Part shown: piece by piece, positions 22,915 to 30,962 of the stretch
Numbering within the stretch: the stretch's first letter is position 1
Layout of the letters: each line of letters begins with the position of its first letter
From: CAKUFA01 sp963646285
Lineage (GTDB): Bacteria; Bacillota; Clostridia; Christensenellales; Aristaeellaceae
Assembly: GCA_963646285.1 (NCBI GenBank)
Contig: CAVIWF010000028.1
Span: 1 to 33,540 of the forward strand
Length of the DNA: 33,540 nucleotides
Reading direction: 5' to 3'
Program-made: the position numbers and the translations under genes
The notes under the pieces: model-generated
Databases searched by the model: none
What the model was told of the DNA's origin: nothing
The model's input: the letters and a program-made list of their open reading frames with translations, nothing else

Positions 22915-23616
22915 ATGGTTGGATTGATTGGCGCCATGGCAGTGGAAGTGGAAAACCTGCTGGGGCAGATGACGGATAAACAGGAAACCAGGGTGGGCAT
23001 GGATGTGTTCACCAAGGGCAAGCTTTTCGGGCAGGAAGCCGTGCTGGCAGTGTGCGGCCCCGGCAAGGTGAATGCGGCACTGTGCGCCCAGAACATGATC
23101 ACTGCTTTCCGCCCTGCATGGGTGCTGAACCTGGGGGTTGCCGGTGCAGGGGATGAAACTGTGTCCATCGGGGATATGGTGATTGCTACCTGTGCGGTGC
23201 AGCATGATATGGATACTTCTCCTTTGGGGGATCCGGTAGGGTATGTGAGCAAGGTAGGTCTGGTGGCCTTCCCCTGCGATGAAGATTTGCGGCAAAAGCT
23301 GCTGGCTGCTGCAGGACAGGTGCCGGATATGCAGGTGCAGGAGGGCGTGATCGCCACCGGGGATCAGTTCATCTGCGACGGGGAGACCCGGAAGAAGATT
23401 CACGATCGTTTCCAGGCCAAGGCAGTGGAAATGGAAGGGGCGGCGGTGGCCCACGCCTGCTACATGAACGGGGTGCCTTGCGGCGTGCTGCGTTCCATTT
23501 CGGATCAGGCCAACGGTCAATCCACCATGGACTATCCCACCTTTACCAAACTGGCGGCAAGCCATTCCGAACGGGTGGTGGAGCTGCTGCTGACCCATAT
23601 GGAGACGGCAGAATGA
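22915..23616 (+). CDS. mtnN: 5'-methylthioadenosine/S-adenosylhomocysteine nucleosidase
   Basis: 233 residues, the family size; ATG 22915 with GGAGG five bases upstream. It begins MVGLIGAMAVEVE with catalytic Glu11, continues with LNLGVAGAGD (71-80) and VIATGDQF (145-152), and carries VEMEGAAVAH with Glu174 and RSISDQAN with Asp197, matching E. coli Glu12, Glu174 and Asp197. It hydrolyses adenine from methylthioadenosine and S-adenosylhomocysteine, clearing by-products of methylation and polyamine synthesis. Its stop overlaps the start of the next gene (ATGA), so the two are translationally coupled. Confidence 0.95.
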   Translation: MVGLIGAMAVEVENLLGQMTDKQETRVGMDVFTKGKLFGQEAVLAVCGPGKVNAALCAQNMITAFRPAWVLNLGVAGAGDETVSIGDMVIATCAVQHDMDTSPLGDPVGYVSKVGLVAFPCDEDLRQKLLAAAGQVPDMQVQEGVIATGDQFICDGETRKKIHDRFQAKAVEMEGAAVAHACYMNGVPCGVLRSISDQANGQSTMDYPTFTKLAASHSERVVELLLTHMETAE

Positions 23617-24431
23617 GCAAAACAGTGTGGGTAACGGGGGCTTCCTCCGGGCTGGGGCTGCACACGGCGCAGGCTCTTCGGGATGCAGGCTGGACGGTGA
23701 TTGCCGGTGCCCGCTCCTTTCACGGGGAAGTGCAGCAGGGCATGCATTGCCTGTCCCTGGATGTGACAGATGATGCATCCGTGGCGGCCTTCGTTTCAGC
23801 AGCGCAGGCCATTGCACCTCAGGTGGATGCACTGGTGCAGTGTGCCGGCATTCTGGTACTGGGTTCCTGTGAGGAAACCTCGCTGGATGAATACAAGCGG
23901 GTCATGGATACCAACTTTCTGGGCATGGTGCGGATGAATCATGCCGTGCTGCCCCTGATGCGCCGGCAAAAAAAGGGCAGGATCGTCATGTTCTCCTCCA
24001 TTAACGGCCTGCTGGGGGTGCCTTTCCAGAGTGCTTACACCGCAGCCAAGCACGCTGTGGAGGGCTATGCGGAGTGCCTGATGATGGAGACCCACGGCAT
24101 GGGCATTCAGGTGTGTCTGGTGGAGCCGGGGGATCATCGCTCCGGCAGCAGCGCCTACCGGGCCCATGCCAAGGCTGCACAGGATGGCTCTCCCTATGGG
24201 GCACGGTATGTATCCACCTGCCGGGTGATCCACCGGGATGAAAGCGGTGGATCAGACCCGGATGTGCTGGGCAGGAAGGTGGCCAAGGCACTGGCAAGGA
24301 AGCACATGCCCTTCCGGCTGCGAATCGCCAAGGGGGATCAGCATCTGGCGGTGTGGCTCCACGATCTGCTTTTGCCGGGGCTGAACGGCAGCATCCTTCG
24401 CAGCTATTATTACGGTAAGGATGGGGATTGA
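23613..24431 (+). CDS. short-chain dehydrogenase/reductase
   Basis: 272 residues; ATG 23613 overlaps the nucleosidase stop by four bases and has GGAG eight bases upstream. Classical SDR features: TGASSGLG (8-15), QCAG (76-79; in place of NNAG), Ser128/Ser129 with Tyr142 and Lys146 in the YTAAK active site, and VEPGDHRS (170-177) after it. It is an NAD(P)-dependent oxidoreductase of unknown substrate. The Asn-Asn to Gln-Cys change in the NNAG motif is unusual. The C-terminal ~60 residues (KHMPFRLRIAKGDQHLAVW...) look like the sterol/retinol-dehydrogenase-like subgroup. No functional link to the nucleosidase is evident beyond coupling. Confidence 0.88.
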   Translation: MSKTVWVTGASSGLGLHTAQALRDAGWTVIAGARSFHGEVQQGMHCLSLDVTDDASVAAFVSAAQAIAPQVDALVQCAGILVLGSCEETSLDEYKRVMDTNFLGMVRMNHAVLPLMRRQKKGRIVMFSSINGLLGVPFQSAYTAAKHAVEGYAECLMMETHGMGIQVCLVEPGDHRSGSSAYRAHAKAAQDGSPYGARYVSTCRVIHRDESGGSDPDVLGRKVAKALARKHMPFRLRIAKGDQHLAVWLHDLLLPGLNGSILRSYYYGKDGD

Positions 24432-24455
24432 CAGAACGCCTCTGACGGATACAAT
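24428..24455 (+). promoter_or_regulatory. promoter of the aldose epimerase gene
   Basis: TTGACA (24428-24433) overlaps the SDR stop codon, followed by 16 bases and TACAAT (24450-24455). The ATG is 38 bases further on. Confidence 0.65.
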
Positions 24456-24493
24456 AAGAGATAGAAAAATGATGCATCAAGGAGGATGTTCCT

Positions 24494-25558
24494 ATGGCGA
24501 TCACCTCAAGAGAATTTGGCAAGAACGAACAGGGAGCCGTCGTTACCCAGTACATCATGACCAATCACAGCGGTGCTGTGGTCAAGATGATCGACTACGG
24601 CGCCACCATCACCGCCATCTGTGTGCCGGATAAGGACGGCATCATGGCAGACGTGGTACTGGGCTTTGACGACATGACCGGCTACCTGAAGGGTCACGGC
24701 CACATGGGCGAGACCATCGGCCGGTACGGCAACCGGATTGCCCGGGGTCAGTTCACCCTGGACGGCGTGACCTATCAGCTGGCGAAGAACAATGGAGAGA
24801 ATCATCTCCATGGCGGCAATGTGGGCTTCGGCGTGAGAATGTGGGAGACCTCCACCTTGGAGGAGCAGGATCAGGATACGCTGATTTTCCACCTGGTCAG
24901 CCCGGATGGAGAGGAAAACTACCCAGGCACCCTGGATGTTACCGTGACCTACACCTGGACGGATAACTGCGACCTGATCATCCGCTACCGGGCCACCACG
25001 GACAAGGCCACCCTGTGCAACCTGACCAACCATGCCTATTTCAATCTGGCAGGTCATGACCATGGCACAGTGCGGGATCAGGTGGTGTACATTGATGCTG
25101 ATGTGATTACCCCTGTGGATGCAGGCCTGATTCCCACCGGCGGCTACCTGCCTGTGGCGAAGACGCCCTTTGACCTGCGGGAAGGGGAACTGGTAGGCGA
25201 CGGACTGGATCTGGCGCCCCAGGTGCCTCAAATGGTGATGGCAGACATGGGCTACGACCAGAACTTTGTGCTGCGGAAGGGTTCCACCATGGGACTGGCT
25301 GCCTGCCTGCATGACGAGCCTTCCGGACGTACCATGGAGGTCATTACCGACCAGCCCGGCGTGCAGCTGTACACCGGCAATTCCGTGGACTATGAGGGTG
25401 GCAAGGGAGGCGTGCACTACGGCAAGTTCTCCGGCCTGTGCCTGGAAACTCAGCACTTCCCGGATTCTCCCAATGAGCCCCAGTGGCCCACCACCGTGCT
25501 GCGCCCCGGGGAAGTGTACGACACCACCACCATTTACGCATTCCGGGTGGATGCATAA
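24494..25558 (+). CDS. galM: aldose 1-epimerase (mutarotase)
   Basis: 354 residues; ATG 24494 with GGAGG eight bases upstream. The beta-sandwich family motifs are present: YGNRIARGQFTLDG (78-91), NGENHLHGG (100-108), catalytic His180 in LTNHAYFNL and the general base Glu318 in GLCLETQHFPDSPN. It interconverts the alpha and beta anomers of hexoses such as glucose and galactose in the cytoplasm, and could serve the product of the GH3 enzyme. It has its own promoter and terminator, so it is a single-gene unit. Confidence 0.95.
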   Translation: MAITSREFGKNEQGAVVTQYIMTNHSGAVVKMIDYGATITAICVPDKDGIMADVVLGFDDMTGYLKGHGHMGETIGRYGNRIARGQFTLDGVTYQLAKNNGENHLHGGNVGFGVRMWETSTLEEQDQDTLIFHLVSPDGEENYPGTLDVTVTYTWTDNCDLIIRYRATTDKATLCNLTNHAYFNLAGHDHGTVRDQVVYIDADVITPVDAGLIPTGGYLPVAKTPFDLREGELVGDGLDLAPQVPQMVMADMGYDQNFVLRKGSTMGLAACLHDEPSGRTMEVITDQPGVQLYTGNSVDYEGGKGGVHYGKFSGLCLETQHFPDSPNEPQWPTTVLRPGEVYDTTTIYAFRVDA

Positions 25559-25576
25559 CATGCCATAAAACCTAGA

Positions 25577-25620
25577 GGGGAGCGGAGGACGCTTAACAGG
25601 GCGGCTTCCACTCCCTTTTT
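25577..25620 (+). terminator. terminator of galM
   Basis: GGGAG (25578-25582) pairs with CTCCC (25611-25615), extended inward by GGA/TCC past one mismatch, and is followed directly by TTTTT. Confidence 0.65.
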
Positions 25621-25639
25621 CATAAGGATGAAGGAACCC

Positions 25640-26482
25640 ATGAATGAAGAACTGATGATGCGTCTGGCAGCATTCCTGAATGACTGCCCAAGCGCCATTG
25701 ACCTGGAAGAAGCCCGGGATATTGCCCGCACCTGCGGCATTGGGGAGGAGGAAGCCGTTGCCCTCATGCTGGCTGCCTACTGCGGACTGGATCTGGATCG
25801 GCCAGCGGATAAGGCTGTCTATTACCGCTGCTTTCCTCACATGCTGCACAAGCTGTCTTCTGCCCTCATTACGGAAGACCCTTATGTGCAGGCACTGCCC
25901 ACCAAAGGATACCGGCGGGGCACGGTGACGCTGGAGGAAGCCTTTTATGCCCCGGCAGAAATCTTCGTATCGGATGATTTTCAGCAGGTAGGGGAGATGG
26001 TGCTGCCCCAGCTTGGCTGGTTCGATACCCGGGTGCCTTACCCGGCCCTGAAGGAGCAGGGGCGCATCTGGATGACCGTCACGCCCAACGAGATTCATAC
26101 CATTCGCCCCTGTGCAGAAGCCTCTGTGGGCAAAGTGCTCTGCTATGGCCTGGGCATGGGGTACTATGTCTTCCATGCAATGCGCAATCCTGCGGTAACG
26201 GATGTGACGGTGGTGGAGCAGTCTCGGGACGTGATCGACCTGTTCCGGGAGGCACTGCTGCCCATGTTCCCCAGAAAGAATGCCTTGCAGATCGTACAGG
26301 GTGATGCTTTCACCTATGCGAGGGAGGAAGCCCCTCATCAGCACTTCGATACGGTGTTTACGGATCTGTGGCACGATGTTTCGGACGGCCTGCCCATGTA
26401 CCGGCAGATGAAAGCGCTGGAGGTGCAGGGACCCAGGTATCTGTACTGGATCGAGCCCACCATGCGGTATTATCTTGGATAA
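25640..26482 (+). CDS. spermidine-synthase-like Rossmann methyltransferase, function unknown
   Basis: 280 residues from ATG 25640, with AAGGA four bases upstream; the in-frame ATG at 25628 abuts its own AAGG and is less likely. Residues 1-130 are a helical N-terminal part with no recognised motif. From about 165 the protein is a class I methyltransferase/aminopropyltransferase-like domain: VGKVLCYGLGMGYYVFHAM (motif I), DVTVVEQSRDVIDLF (acidic residue after strand 2), IVQGDAFTY and FDTVFTDLWHD. The spermidine-synthase gatekeeper region is not obvious, so polyamine synthesis is not claimed. It follows the galM terminator by 20 bases with no clear promoter, so it may rely on read-through. Confidence 0.65.
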   Translation: MNEELMMRLAAFLNDCPSAIDLEEARDIARTCGIGEEEAVALMLAAYCGLDLDRPADKAVYYRCFPHMLHKLSSALITEDPYVQALPTKGYRRGTVTLEEAFYAPAEIFVSDDFQQVGEMVLPQLGWFDTRVPYPALKEQGRIWMTVTPNEIHTIRPCAEASVGKVLCYGLGMGYYVFHAMRNPAVTDVTVVEQSRDVIDLFREALLPMFPRKNALQIVQGDAFTYAREEAPHQHFDTVFTDLWHDVSDGLPMYRQMKALEVQGPRYLYWIEPTMRYYLG

Positions 26483-26509
26483 ATTGATGAAATATTCACG
26501 AAAGCTTTC

Positions 26510-26538
26510 TTGATTGTACAGCAGGAAAATGGTACAAT
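26510..26538 (+). promoter_or_regulatory. promoter of the (p)ppGpp hydrolase / partner-switching operon
   Basis: TTGATT (26510-26515), 17 bases, TACAAT (26533-26538). The first gene starts 128 bases downstream, leaving an unusually long leader. Confidence 0.7.
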
Positions 26539-26563
26539 GACCGTGGAATGTTCATTGGCGAAA

Positions 26564-26643
26564 GCAAGCAATTTCGGGGAAAGCAGAACTTCCCGGCGCT
26601 GCCTTTCCGCAACGGCAGTAAGGCGCGTGGAAACAACGCTTGC
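26564..26643 (+). ncRNA. structured 5' leader, possible regulatory RNA
   Basis: Within the 128-base leader, GCAAGC (26564-26569) can pair with GCTTGC (26638-26643), closing a multibranch fold that contains a GGGAA/TTCCC hairpin (26577-26594) and a GCG-CTGCC/GGCAG-CGC hairpin (26596-26626). A competing GCGT/ACGC hairpin (26625-26639) shares bases with the closing helix. It matches no riboswitch class I can recall. The fold was drawn by eye. Confidence 0.35.
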
Positions 26644-26666
26644 CGAGGGAAAGGGACGAGAAGACC

Positions 26667-27233
26667 ATGCACAGCATGACGGTGAAGGCGTATTTATTTG
26701 CCATGTACGCCCATGGGGAACAAAAGCGGAAGGACGGGCTGCCCTACATTATGCATCCGGTGGAGGTAGCCATCGAACTGGCAAGAAACGGTGCCAGCGA
26801 GAACCTGATCTGTGCCGGATTCCTGCACGATACCATTGAGGATGCCTTTATTACCCGGGAGCAGCTGACAGCCGCCTTCAATGATGAAATCGCCGACCTG
26901 GTGGTAGCAGACAGTGAAAACAAGGAAGACAGCTGGGAAAAGCGGAAATCGGACGCCTTGGAAATGCTCCGCAAGCCGGGGGACAGGGATCACAAAATGC
27001 TGATGTGCGCCGATAAGCTGTCCAATTTGCGCAGTGTTTACGAAGGCTTGCAGGAAAGCGGCGAGGACGTGTGGAAACGTTTTAAGCGAGGCAGAGACAA
27101 ACAGGCCTGGCTCTTCCATGAAACGGTGGCAGCCCTTGCACCCCTGGAAGGCCTGCCCATGTATGAGGAACTCAAGGAAATGACTCGTGAAGTGTTTGAC
27201 ACCCCCAAGGGTGAAGAAGAAACAAAAGAATAA
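26667..27233 (+). CDS. HD-domain (p)ppGpp hydrolase, MESH1/SpoT-like
   Basis: 188 residues from ATG 26667; the ribosome binding site (GACGAGAAG) is poor, and ATG 26676 is an alternative. It aligns well with MESH1-type single-domain alarmone hydrolases: AHGEQKRKDGLPYIMHP (15-31; metal His30), LHDTIED (53-59; metal His54 and Asp55, Glu58-Asp59 for catalysis) and ADKLSNLRS (115-123; metal Asp116). There is no synthetase or regulatory domain. It would remove pyrophosphate from ppGpp/pppGpp, lowering stringent signalling; other nucleotide substrates are possible. It is first in an operon with STAS/SpoIIE proteins (21-base gap to the next gene), linking alarmone turnover with stress-type partner switching. 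Confidence 0.85.
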   Translation: MHSMTVKAYLFAMYAHGEQKRKDGLPYIMHPVEVAIELARNGASENLICAGFLHDTIEDAFITREQLTAAFNDEIADLVVADSENKEDSWEKRKSDALEMLRKPGDRDHKMLMCADKLSNLRSVYEGLQESGEDVWKRFKRGRDKQAWLFHETVAALAPLEGLPMYEELKEMTREVFDTPKGEEETKE

Positions 27234-27254
27234 AACTTGGAAAGGAAGTTTTGT

Positions 27255-27557
27255 ATGAGCTTGACCATCGAAAAGAAAACCGGCACAGATGCCGAAATCA
27301 CCCTGACCGGCCGGCTGGACACCACCACCGCCCCTGACATGGAAGCTGTGCTGGATGCTGTACTGCCTGAGGCCAAGACCCTGGTCATGGATCTGGAAAA
27401 GCTGGAGTACATCTCCTCTGCCGGTCTGCGGCTGATCCTGAAGGCGCAGAAGGCCATGGATCAGAAGGGCACCATGAAGCTGATTCACGTACCGGCTCCT
27501 GTGATGGAAGTGTTCACTATTACCGGCTTTGCAGATTTTCTGACCATAGAAAGCTGA
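27255..27557 (+). CDS. STAS-domain anti-sigma-factor-antagonist-type protein
   Basis: 100 residues; ATG 27255 with AAAGGAAG seven bases upstream. A single STAS domain: GRLDTTTAPDME (19-30) and YISSAGLRLIL (52-62), in which Ser55 aligns with the phosphorylated serine of SpoIIAA/RsbV. Proteins of this class switch between phosphorylated and free forms under an RsbW-like kinase and a PP2C phosphatase. Both enzyme activities are encoded by the very next gene, seven bases downstream, so this is its most likely substrate. No sigma factor or separate anti-sigma factor is nearby, so the downstream target is unknown. Confidence 0.92.
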   Translation: MSLTIEKKTGTDAEITLTGRLDTTTAPDMEAVLDAVLPEAKTLVMDLEKLEYISSAGLRLILKAQKAMDQKGTMKLIHVPAPVMEVFTITGFADFLTIES

Positions 27558-27564
27558 TAACAAG

Positions 27565-29718
27565 ATGATCAATTTAACCGGGGATACCATTCTGCGCTTA
27601 ACCTTTGCAACGCTGATCCCTGGGTTGCTGTCAGGCCTGTTTACCCTGCTGGAGCGGAAAACGAAATTCTCCGCCTGGCGCAACAGCCTGAAGCAGGCCA
27701 TCATTGGCGTTACCTTTGGCATTGCCGCCATCCTGTGCACCCAGTTCGGCATCCGTGCCGGGGACGGGGTCATCATGAACGTGCGGGATGCAGCACCACT
27801 TTGCGCCGGACTCTTCTTTGGCGGCCCGGCAGGGATTATTGCAGGCTTCATGGGAGGCGTGCACCGTTATTTGTGCGTATTCTGGGGGGGCGGCAAACTG
27901 ACCCAGGTGGCATGCTCCATTTCCACCTGTCTGGCAGGCCTTTTCAGTGCCATGATGCGCCGCCGTCTGTTTGAAGACAGAAATTCCGGCTTCCTGTCCA
28001 GCTTCGGCATCGGCACCACCATGGAAGTGATGCACATGCTGCTGATTCTGGCCACCAACCTGCGCCGGGTGTCCTATGCCTTCCGGTATGTGCAGGCCTG
28101 CTCCTTCCCCATGATCCTCTGCACGGGCATTGCGGTGAGCCTGGCGTCCCTGCTCAGCGGCGGTGCTTTTAACAAGCGGAAGGTGGATCTGCAGAAGAAG
28201 CGCATCAGCTACGACTTCGGCTTCTGGCTGCTGGTCTGCGTGGTGATCGCCTTCCTGGCGACCAGCACTTTTACCCAGCAGATCGTGTATCACATCATCA
28301 CTGATGATGCGGAGCTGTACCGCAACGTAACCCTGTACCTGATCGTGTTCATGGAAATTCTGATCTACACAGCCCTGTTCATCCTGATCTATGAGATGCT
28401 GAAGAAGAAGGTTGTGCGGAACCTGCAAAAAGTGAACGCCGGGCTGAACGCCATTACCAACGGCAACCTGAACACCGTGATCGACGTGCGTGCCTATCAG
28501 GAGTTTTCCGAACTGTCGGATGACGTGAACGCCACCGTATCCACCCTGAAGCACTACATCAAGGAAGCGGAGGAGCGCATCAACCACGAGCTGGAGTTTG
28601 CCCATCAGATTCAGCGCTCCGCCCTGCCCTCTTCCTTCCCGCCCTATCCCAACCGAACGGAATTTGACATTTACGCCTCCATGGATGCAGCCAGAGAGGT
28701 AGGCGGCGATTTTTATGATTTCTATTTCGTCAGCCGCAATCACCTGGCCTTTCTGGTGGCAGACGTTTCCGGCAAGGGAATCCCTGCTGCCCTGTTCATG
28801 ATGACCACCAAAACCATCATGAAGGACTTGGCGGAAAGCGGCCTGCCTGTGGATGAAATCATGCGGAAGACCAACGACCGGCTATGCCAGAATAACGAAG
28901 CCGGCATGTTTGTCACGGCATGGATGGGCATCCTGAATGTGAAGACCGGCAAGGTTTCCTTTGCCAATGCCGGGCATAATCCGCCCCTGGTGTGCCGCGG
29001 AAACGGTAACTTTGAGTACCTGAAAACCCGCTCCGGCCTGGTGCTGGCAGGCATGGAAGGCATGACCTACCGGGCAGGGGAACTTCAGCTGGAGCCGGGG
29101 GATACCATCTTCCTGTACACGGACGGTGTGACGGAAGCCACCAACCTGTCCAATGAACTGTATGGGGAAGTTCGCCTGAATCACGTGCTGAACATGTGCC
29201 AAAGCAAGCAGGTGGAGAACCTGTGCCACCGGGTGAAAATGGACGTGGACACCTTCGTAGGCAATGCACCCCAGTTTGATGATATTACCATGCTGGCCCT
29301 GACCTACAAGGGCGATCTCCATGAAATAACGGTGGACGCTACGGTGGAGAACATTACCGCCATTACGGAATTTGTGGATGCCCAGCTGGATTCTCACGGA
29401 TGCAGCGCTCGGGCGAAAATGCAGATCAACGTGGCAGTGGATGAAATCGTCAGCAACATTGCCCACTATGCCTACCCGGGCAGTCAGGGTCAGGTAACGG
29501 TGCGGATGGAAGTGGAGGAAGGTGCCGCCCATATCGCCTTTGTGGACGAGGGCATTCCCTTCAATCCCCTGGAGGAAGCCGACCCGGACATTTCCCTGAA
29601 CGCTGAAGAGCGGGGCGTAGGAGGCTTGGGCATTTTCCTGGTGAAGAAAACCATGGACACCCTGACCTATGAACGCTGCGGTGTGCAGAATGTGCTGAAG
29701 ATGACCAAGCGAATCTGA
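27565..29718 (+). CDS. membrane-bound SpoIIE-type PP2C phosphatase fused to an RsbW-like kinase
   Basis: 717 residues; ATG 27565 has no clear ribosome binding site, suggesting coupling to the gene seven bases upstream. Residues 10-275 hold about seven or eight membrane helices resembling the 5TM-LYT sensor of LytS, including GGPAGIIAGFMGGVHRYL (86-103). A HAMP-like linker and coiled coil follow (275-350). The phosphatase spans 350-580 with metal Asp382 (GGDFYDF), Asp400 (ADVSGKG), Asp520 (YTDGVTEA) and Asp572/573 (FDDITM). Residues 590-717 are a GHKL kinase: N-box DEIVSNIAHYAY (626-637), DEGIPFNP (661-668) and GVGGLGIFLV (684-693). One protein can thus both add and remove phosphate on STAS proteins in response to a membrane signal. 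Confidence 0.92.
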   Translation: MINLTGDTILRLTFATLIPGLLSGLFTLLERKTKFSAWRNSLKQAIIGVTFGIAAILCTQFGIRAGDGVIMNVRDAAPLCAGLFFGGPAGIIAGFMGGVHRYLCVFWGGGKLTQVACSISTCLAGLFSAMMRRRLFEDRNSGFLSSFGIGTTMEVMHMLLILATNLRRVSYAFRYVQACSFPMILCTGIAVSLASLLSGGAFNKRKVDLQKKRISYDFGFWLLVCVVIAFLATSTFTQQIVYHIITDDAELYRNVTLYLIVFMEILIYTALFILIYEMLKKKVVRNLQKVNAGLNAITNGNLNTVIDVRAYQEFSELSDDVNATVSTLKHYIKEAEERINHELEFAHQIQRSALPSSFPPYPNRTEFDIYASMDAAREVGGDFYDFYFVSRNHLAFLVADVSGKGIPAALFMMTTKTIMKDLAESGLPVDEIMRKTNDRLCQNNEAGMFVTAWMGILNVKTGKVSFANAGHNPPLVCRGNGNFEYLKTRSGLVLAGMEGMTYRAGELQLEPGDTIFLYTDGVTEATNLSNELYGEVRLNHVLNMCQSKQVENLCHRVKMDVDTFVGNAPQFDDITMLALTYKGDLHEITVDATVENITAITEFVDAQLDSHGCSARAKMQINVAVDEIVSNIAHYAYPGSQGQVTVRMEVEEGAAHIAFVDEGIPFNPLEEADPDISLNAEERGVGGLGIFLVKKTMDTLTYERCGVQNVLKMTKRI

Positions 29719-29761
29719 TTGCAATGAACCTGTGCGTACACCTCAATGAGGAGGAACATGT

Positions 29762-30937
29762 ATGTTGAAAGTAAGCTGTGAAAACGGAAAACTGACCGTT
29801 GGGCTGGATGGACGCATTGACTCAACCAATGCGCCGGAAATTGAGCAGAGCATCAATCAGGCTCGCAATGAGCATCCCCATGATGCTTTGGCACTGGACA
29901 TGGAGCAGCTGGCTTACATTTCCAGCGCAGGTTTGCGGGTGATTCTCCACCTGCGGAAAATCGAGCCCAAGCTGAGCCTGATGAACGTAAGCCCTGAGGT
30001 TTATGAAATTCTGGACATGACGGGCTTTGCGGAAATGCTGCCTGTGCAGAAAGCCTATCGCCGCCTGAGCGTGGAGGGCTGCGAAGTCATCGGTCAGGGT
30101 GCTAACGGCAAGGTGTACCGGCTGGATCGGGATACCATCATCAAGGTGTATTACAATCCGGACAGCCTGCCGGATATTCAGCGGGAGCGGGAGCTGGCAC
30201 GGAAGGCCTTCGTGCTGGGGATTCCCACAGCCATTCCCTTTGATGTGGTGAAGGTGGGGGACAGCTACGGTTCCGTGTTTGAACTGCTGAACGCCAAGAC
30301 CTTTTCCCAGCTGATCAAGGAAAACCCGACCCAGATGGACGACTATGTGCAGATGTATGTGGATCTGCTGAAGCTGATTCATACCACCCACGTAAAGGCC
30401 GGGGAAATGCCCTGCATGAAAGATGTGGTGGTGGGCTGGGCGGACTTCCTGCAGGCATATCTGCCTAAAGAACAGGGGGACAAGCTGTGCGCCCTGGTGC
30501 AGGCGGTGCCGGAGCGGGATACCATGCTCCACGGGGATTACCACACCAACAACCTGATGATGCAGGGGAATGAAGTGCTTCTGATTGACATGGATACCCT
30601 GTGCGTCGGGCACCCCATCTTTGAATTGGCCAGCATGTATCTGGGCTTTGTGGCCTTTGGGGAGGCAGACCCGAACGTCACTATGAAGTTTATGGGCTTG
30701 AGCCATGAAGTGACCATGGAATTCTGGCGGCGAAGCCTGCGCTGCTACCTGAAGAATCGGGATGAGGCGGCTGTCCATGCTGTGGAGCAGAAGGCCATGC
30801 TTATCGGCTATGCCCGGCTGATGCGCCGCACCATCCGCCGCAACGGCCTGAACACTCCGGAGGGACAGGCGGTTATTGCCTTGTGCCGCAGCCGCATTGG
30901 GGAACTTCTGCCCCAAATCGACACACTGGATTTCTAA
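29762..30937 (+). CDS. STAS domain fused to an aminoglycoside-phosphotransferase-fold kinase
   Basis: 391 residues; ATG 29762 follows GAGGAGG by seven bases. Residues 1-98 are a STAS domain with YISSAGLRVIL (52-62; candidate phosphoserine Ser55), very like the separate STAS protein upstream. Residues 105-385 are an APH/choline-kinase-type kinase: glycine loop GQGANGKVY (111-119), Lys128 in IIKVYY, a Glu-rich alpha-C helix (QRERELARKA), the Brenner motif HGDYHTNN (257-264; Asp259, Asn264) and IDMD (275-278; metal Asp276). The kinase part resembles the TIGR02172 family, whose substrates are unknown. I infer that the phosphorylation state of the STAS part controls the kinase. Antibiotic resistance is unlikely in this context. 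Confidence 0.85.
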   Translation: MLKVSCENGKLTVGLDGRIDSTNAPEIEQSINQARNEHPHDALALDMEQLAYISSAGLRVILHLRKIEPKLSLMNVSPEVYEILDMTGFAEMLPVQKAYRRLSVEGCEVIGQGANGKVYRLDRDTIIKVYYNPDSLPDIQRERELARKAFVLGIPTAIPFDVVKVGDSYGSVFELLNAKTFSQLIKENPTQMDDYVQMYVDLLKLIHTTHVKAGEMPCMKDVVVGWADFLQAYLPKEQGDKLCALVQAVPERDTMLHGDYHTNNLMMQGNEVLLIDMDTLCVGHPIFELASMYLGFVAFGEADPNVTMKFMGLSHEVTMEFWRRSLRCYLKNRDEAAVHAVEQKAMLIGYARLMRRTIRRNGLNTPEGQAVIALCRSRIGELLPQIDTLDF

Positions 30938-30962
30938 GCAAAAACATGAATGGGGGAAATGC

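Noticed and set aside
29762..30937. Aminoglycoside resistance gene
   Set aside because: The APH-type fold is fused to STAS and lies in a signalling operon; the resemblance is to the generic kinase fold, not to known resistance enzymes.
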